19,447 nucleotides of DNA from JAAYGD01 sp964609995 (GTDB lineage: Bacteria; Bacillota_I; Bacilli_A; RF39; UBA660), in contig CAZSTI010000015.1 in the NCBI GenBank assembly GCA_964609995.1, positions 1 to 19,447 of the forward strand. The letters are read 5' to 3'. Shown here piece after piece: positions 15,748 through 19,447 of this stretch; within the stretch, counting starts at the first letter, position 1; the number at the start of each line of letters is the position of its first letter. The notes under the pieces are model-generated. The model did no database searches. It was not told the origin of the DNA and saw only the letters and a program-made list of their open reading frames with translations. Made by a program: the position numbers and the translations under genes.

Positions 15748-16633
15748 TTTCTTTTTCTGCCAATAATACTTCGCCTAAAGAAGGTACAGAATTCCTTCCT
15801 CCAACCTTGGTAACAGACAATGCTCCAGTTATATTGGATAATTTTACTATTCTATCAAAAGGATAATGGTTTAACAAAAAGTAAGTAAATGCTCCATGAA
15901 ACAAATCTCCAGCACCAGTTGAATCTTTGACTTCAACTTTTATACTTGGAACATACTTAAATATTCCGTCTTTTTTATAAATTGAACCAGCTTCTTCTAA
16001 GGTAATTACAACATTCTTAAAATCTTGAAGCATTATATCTAACACTTGATTCATTGATTCATTATTATTTATATCTATTCGCATATTAGTATAATCTTCC
16101 GCAAATTTCTTTGAACAGACTACATAAGTAACCCTTTTACATAATTCTATTACTTTTTCAGTAGCTCTTCCAGCATCTATAATACTAATAGCATTTGGAT
16201 TTTTATCTAATACAAACATACTAGCATCATATTCTTGACCATCCATCAATATATAATCAAAGTTCTCCTTAATTTTTTTGTCTAAAACTAAAGTATCTTC
16301 TCTATGTGTAAATACTGTCCTACTTCCTTTTGATTCATTAAGTAAAATAAAAGCTAAAGTAGTATCTCTTCCTTTATCTATCTCAATATATTTAGTAGAT
16401 ACACCTACAGATTTAAACTCCTTTATTATCTTCTTTCCTAAAGTATCATCACCGATAGCACCCGCAAAATAAGTTTTGGTACCCCATTTTCCAAGTAAAT
16501 ATGCAGCATTAGATGCAGGCCCTCCACCACCAACATATTTATTCTTCATTCTATATTTAAAGTTTTCAATTGGATAATCATCCATTGAATATGTTATATC
16601 ATAAGCAGCATTTCCAATACATAAGACCTTCAT
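15740..16633 (-). CDS. PfkB-family carbohydrate kinase
   Basis: A ribokinase-fold enzyme that phosphorylates a sugar, nucleoside or related alcohol with ATP. The 297-residue protein has the N-terminal substrate-binding signature GGGGPASNAA (35-44) and the ATP/anion-hole signature DSTGAGDLFHGAF (237-249) with catalytic base Asp243. Between them are the hydrophobic GAIGDDTLGKK and ATP-binding VVITLEEAGS. The substrate cannot be fixed from sequence; ribokinase- and fructokinase-like enzymes share these motifs. The ATG at 16633 is preceded by AAGGATGGTG. It is the first gene after a terminator, so it likely leads the unit pfkB-smr-recD2. Confidence 0.93.
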   Translation of the reverse strand: MKVLCIGNAAYDITYSMDDYPIENFKYRMKNKYVGGGGPASNAAYLLGKWGTKTYFAGAIGDDTLGKKIIKEFKSVGVSTKYIEIDKGRDTTLAFILLNESKGSRTVFTHREDTLVLDKKIKENFDYILMDGQEYDASMFVLDKNPNAISIIDAGRATEKVIELCKRVTYVVCSKKFAEDYTNMRIDINNNESMNQVLDIMLQDFKNVVITLEEAGSIYKKDGIFKYVPSIKVEVKDSTGAGDLFHGAFTYFLLNHYPFDRIVKLSNITGALSVTKVGGRNSVPSLGEVLLAEKENV

Positions 16634-16637
16634 ATTA

Positions 16638-16657
16638 TCACCATCCTTATTATAACA
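16638..16657 (-). promoter_or_regulatory. Possible extended -10 promoter of the PfkB gene
   Basis: The minus strand carries TGTTATAAT (TATAAT at 16649-16654) directly after the terminator of the giant gene, the same 9-mer as in front of the left giant gene. No -35 is seen. The element is so close to the ATG (16633) that the transcript would begin inside or next to the AAGGATGGTG ribosome site, which counts against it. Confidence 0.35.
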
Positions 16658-16683
16658 AAAAAAGATAGATTAATCTATCTTTT
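16657..16683 (-). terminator. Intrinsic terminator after the right giant gene
   Basis: A perfect 24-base palindrome (16660-16683) forms a hairpin of up to 10-12 bp, centred between 16671 and 16672. It is followed on the minus strand by Ts to 16657. It lies 7 bases past the stop of the repeat protein. Because it is symmetrical it could fold on either strand, but only minus-strand genes are present. Confidence 0.82.
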
Positions 16684-16690
16684 AATACCA

Positions 16691-19447
16691 TTAATTATAA
16701 ATGTCTCTTGTGCCACATTGTACTTGATTTGTTGCTGCCGTACAAGCTGTTGTAGACCATCCGGTCCATCCTCCCCAAGTAGTACATCCACATGCTGGTG
16801 TTGCACAAGTATTATATCCCCCAGAACATGTGTTTGATCCTGTTAAGCATGAGTTCCATAAACAGTCTACATGTTGACATGTATTATTTCCCCCTACACA
16901 TGTATTTGATCCCGTTAAACATGTATTCCATGTACAAGTAGCATTTGGGCAAGAAGGCCAAGAAACACATGTTCTTGAACGCCCATATTCTACTACTGCA
17001 TAGCATTTTCCACCAGATTCACATGGCATGCTAATGTCAGGTAAATATGTGCATTTTCTATACCAAGTTAGACCATTGTTTTCTGCATAAGTCCTAGACA
17101 CTGCACTACATGAAGTAGCCGAAAAAGATGATGCAGTATACCATGTTCCGTATGTATATGAAAGACAGGCACCACAACTACTATCAGGACAAGAATTATA
17201 TCCTGCAACACATGTATTTGATCCCGTTAAGCATGGATTCCAACCACATCCAGCGGTTTGGCATGTATTATATCCCCCTACACATGTATTTGATCCTGTT
17301 AAGCATGAATTCCACAAACAATCTGCATGTTGACAAGATGTATAAGTACTACATGTATTGCTTCTATGTTGAGTTACTTTTGTTACAGTTGCATCACCCG
17401 TACATGTTCCGGTATGTCCTAATGCATCCGATAATGTGTAAGTAGCTGTAGATTTTACACCCGTATATGCTGATGGTACAGTTACAGCACTTCCTCCACT
17501 ATCAGTTCTTGTTATAGTTATTGTTACTCCATCAATAGTACCTGTATTAGTCTTAGCTACTGTACATGTTGGACTATAATTATCATAATAATATATTGAA
17601 GACGCTTTTCTAATATTTCCAGCAACGTCTACTGCGCAAACATGTAAATAATAATCATCTTGTGTTCCAGAAGGTTTTCCTGTTGCTGTTGCATTCGTTA
17701 TTGCTGCTGTTCCTGATGCAGCTATTGCAGTTCCTCCTGTACATGCTGTTGATGTTATTCCAGCTGGATCTGTTGCTGTTGTTGTCCAGGCATATCTTAA
17801 TGTTGCCATTCCACTTGCTGTATCTATTACAGATATTGTTGTTGCTGGTAACGTACCATACCAGCTACTACTTGTCGATGTATTTGTATATGTTATTGTT
17901 GGCGCTGTTGCATCATTTGATACATTTTGTGTTGATACTGTACTATAAGATCCAGCATTATTTAACGCTCTTGCACTTACTAATGTTATTCCTGGATTTG
18001 AAACAGTAAATGATGCTCCACTTGTCCATCCTAATGTTGTTGCTCCACTCATACTATATTCATATCTTAATATTCCTGATTCTCCATCTGCACTTCCTGA
18101 TAATGTTACTGTTTTTGATATCTCTGTTCCACTTGCTGTTATTGTTGGTGCACTTGGTGCAGTTTTATCGATTCTTAATGTATACATATCAGAAGATACG
18201 CTATAATTTCCTGCTGCATCTAGTGCTCTTACATAAAAGTTCCAATTTCCTCCCCATGTTATTCCCCAATCACTAGGCATTGCTGAAAAACCTACATTAT
18301 CGTGTGAATATTGATAACTTGTTACTCCAACCACATCTGATGATGATTGTATTTGATATACGTCTCTATTTGTCCATGTTCCGCTTGGATATAATGCACC
18401 TGATGTTGAATCATATCTTAATGTAACTGTTGGTTTTGATGGTCTATCAGTATCAGGGTTTGCATCACATGCTGATGTTGCTCCAGCCCATACTCCTCCT
18501 GAAGCTCTACTACTTGCATCATATGCCGCTACATGTATCCACGAATAATATGTTGTTGTTGTATAACTACTATTTGCTTTTAAATACAATGGATTCATAT
18601 TTGATGAGAACGATGTTCCATCTCCACTCCACCTAAATGGATCTGTTGTTCCACTCCATGCTGATATTTGAGCTGCTGTTGGATACACTTTTGCTGTATC
18701 GCTATTCCAGCTTGTTACATTTCCCAAATCTCTTGATCTATATGCAGCTCCATCAAAAATCCATATCCTATAACCAGCTGCTCCTGTTACAGCACTCCAA
18801 CTTAAACTTACTGTCATTAATCCACTGTTTGTTGCTCCCGTTCTTGATATTGCTGTAAATGTTGGTGAACTTAATGTATTTCCACCTACCGAAGCAGTTT
18901 GTGCTGATTCTACCAATGTTGCACTTCTTGATTTTACTTTATAATACCTTGTTGTTGATGTTGGTAAACTACCATGTACATAACTTGTTGATGTTGTTGT
19001 TCCTAATTCACTAAATGTTACATTATCTGTACTTGAATATACCACATATGTTGTTCCTGATGGATTTGAATTTGCATTCCAACTTACTGTTATTTGTTGC
19101 CCTTGTGCTGTTGATCCTCCCGTTACCGCTAAAGCTGTTGGTATATTTACTGTTGTTGCTACACTTCTACTTCCTGAAACCATATTTCCCGCTCCATCTA
19201 TTATTTCAAATGATACCGTATATGTTGTTCCTCCAGCTAATCCTGTAAAAGTATATGATGAACTCGCAATTGTTGTTACTAAACTTCCATTTAAATAATA
19301 TTTATATGATGATATTCCGGATCCAACTTCATTAACTCCAGCTATTGATAGTGCTATTGTTGTTGGTGTTGGTGTTGTTGTAAAGCTTGTATATGTTGGT
19401 GCTGTTCTATCTATACTTACAACCTTAGCTGTTGTTGTACTTGCTGT
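16691..19447 (-). CDS. Giant Fn3/Ig-repeat surface protein with Cys-rich C-terminus (3' part, start beyond right edge)
   Basis: The frame is open from the right edge to TAA at 16691-16693, 918 codons; an internal ATG at 19183 is not a real start because the same repeat-like sequence (SGISSYKYYLNG, DGAGN) continues upstream to 19447. In order: Ig-like joints (DRTAPT); an Fn3-like domain (TVSWNANSNPSGTTYVVY); a second Fn3-like domain with inserts (VSLSWSAVTGAAGYRIW); Ig-like units with joints DKTAPSAPT and DATAPTITYT, one sharing ILRYEYSMSGATTLGW with the left giant gene; then four 24-residue repeats built on CLTGSNTC; and a Trp-rich end WGGWTGWSTTAC. Export and surface exposure are inferred from the domain types and the left paralog. 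No LPXTG-like sorting signal or C-terminal membrane anchor is present, so anchoring must be N-terminal (outside the window), plausibly a prepilin helix as in the paralog. Confidence 0.9.
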   Translation of the reverse strand, partial: TASTTTAKVVSIDRTAPTYTSFTTTPTPTTIALSIAGVNEVGSGISSYKYYLNGSLVTTIASSSYTFTGLAGGTTYTVSFEIIDGAGNMVSGSRSVATTVNIPTALAVTGGSTAQGQQITVSWNANSNPSGTTYVVYSSTDNVTFSELGTTTSTSYVHGSLPTSTTRYYKVKSRSATLVESAQTASVGGNTLSSPTFTAISRTGATNSGLMTVSLSWSAVTGAAGYRIWIFDGAAYRSRDLGNVTSWNSDTAKVYPTAAQISAWSGTTDPFRWSGDGTSFSSNMNPLYLKANSSYTTTTYYSWIHVAAYDASSRASGGVWAGATSACDANPDTDRPSKPTVTLRYDSTSGALYPSGTWTNRDVYQIQSSSDVVGVTSYQYSHDNVGFSAMPSDWGITWGGNWNFYVRALDAAGNYSVSSDMYTLRIDKTAPSAPTITASGTEISKTVTLSGSADGESGILRYEYSMSGATTLGWTSGASFTVSNPGITLVSARALNNAGSYSTVSTQNVSNDATAPTITYTNTSTSSSWYGTLPATTISVIDTASGMATLRYAWTTTATDPAGITSTACTGGTAIAASGTAAITNATATGKPSGTQDDYYLHVCAVDVAGNIRKASSIYYYDNYSPTCTVAKTNTGTIDGVTITITRTDSGGSAVTVPSAYTGVKSTATYTLSDALGHTGTCTGDATVTKVTQHRSNTCSTYTSCQHADCLWNSCLTGSNTCVGGYNTCQTAGCGWNPCLTGSNTCVAGYNSCPDSSCGACLSYTYGTWYTASSFSATSCSAVSRTYAENNGLTWYRKCTYLPDISMPCESGGKCYAVVEYGRSRTCVSWPSCPNATCTWNTCLTGSNTCVGGNNTCQHVDCLWNSCLTGSNTCSGGYNTCATPACGCTTWGGWTGWSTTACTAATNQVQCGTRDIYN
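16805..16950 (-). repeat. Cys-rich 24-residue repeats, C-terminal doublet
   Basis: Two adjacent units of about 72 bases. Each encodes a pattern C-x4-C-x-W-N-x-C-L-T-G-S-N-T-C-x-x-G-x-N-x-C; here the variants are CLWNSCLTGSNTC and CTWNTCLTGSNTC. Five cysteines per 24 residues suggest a disulfide-stabilised stalk or knob outside the cell. Confidence 0.85.
17188..17340 (-). repeat. Cys-rich 24-residue repeats, N-terminal doublet
   Basis: A second doublet of the same unit (CLWNSCLTGSNTC and CGWNPCLTGSNTC), separated from the C-terminal doublet by about 75 residues. That spacer contains its own cysteines and a YGTWYTASS segment. The doublets share long identical DNA runs around the CLTGSNTC codons, consistent with duplication of a two-unit block. 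Confidence 0.85.
18006..18089 (-). repeat. 84-bp near-identical segment shared with the left giant gene (right copy)
   Basis: This is the partner of 470-553, in the same orientation and about 17.5 kb away. It encodes the same ILRYEYSMSGATTLGW core within an Ig-like domain. Just outside the block the two genes diverge quickly, as expected for a patch transferred by gene conversion or a recently shuffled module. Confidence 0.92.

Noticed and set aside
16805..17340. Regularly spaced short repeats suggesting a CRISPR array
   Set aside because: Units are in frame, encode conserved Cys/Trp positions, vary at the base level and have no unique spacers; they are protein repeats.
19181..19183. ATG at 19183 as the start of the right giant protein
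   Set aside because: The frame stays open upstream to 19447 with the same Ig-like sequence and DRTAPT joint, and no RBS precedes this ATG.
17128..19248. Series of plus-strand Leu/His-rich ORFs
   Set aside because: Same artefact opposite the right giant gene; low-complexity composition mirrors its codon bias.

Overview
This AT-rich window reads as one strand of a compact, low-GC bacterial chromosome. Every convincing gene (14, two of them cut by the window edges) is on the minus strand. The Gram-positive replicative polymerase PolC, RecD2, and the neighbourhood rimM-trmD-(extra gene)-rplS-lepB point to Bacillota or a Mycoplasmatota-like relative. Trp is encoded by TGG, and TGA ends polC (after QLSLF), so the code is standard rather than the mycoplasma one. 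An uncultured gut Bacilli lineage with a reduced genome would fit, but the exact taxon is inference. No tRNA, rRNA, CRISPR array, transposase, integrase or phage gene was recognised. No stretch longer than about 160 bases lacks a gene.

Layout in + coordinates, with genes read right to left. 16691-19447 is the 3' part of a large secreted-type repeat protein with Fn3/Ig-like domains and a cysteine-rich C-terminus. It ends at an intrinsic terminator. 11834-16633 holds a PfkB-family sugar kinase, a small Smr-domain protein, recD2 and pyk, tightly packed, then a terminator. 11012-11764 is an unrecognised protein with a basic tail, with its own promoter and terminator. 3028-10946 is a probable operon: polC, a YgjP-type metallopeptidase, a TrmH/SpoU rRNA methyltransferase, rimM, an unusually long trmD, and an unrecognised 211-residue gene. 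2077-2943 is rplS with its own promoter and leader, then a terminator-like hairpin, then lepB and a terminator. 1-1920 is the 5' part of a second large repeat protein. It starts with a textbook type IV prepilin leader and passes through a DUF5011-like Ig domain into Ig-like repeats that run off the left edge.

The core genes cover DNA replication (polC), DNA repair/unwinding (recD2, perhaps the Smr protein), ribosome and tRNA maturation (rimM, trmD, trmH family, rplS), protein export (lepB) and glycolysis (pyk). The unusual part is the flanking pair of giant surface proteins. They share a repeat module nearly identical at DNA level (81 of 84 bases across about 17.5 kb). The left one has a strongly A-ending codon pattern that begins abruptly where its repeats begin. 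Together they suggest a family of pilin-anchored modular adhesins that exchanges modules by recombination. That is the best candidate for an undescribed system here.

Two further themes are short intrinsic terminators that overlap the stop codon of the gene they end, and extended -10 promoters (TGnTATAAT or TGnTAAAAT) with weak -35 elements.
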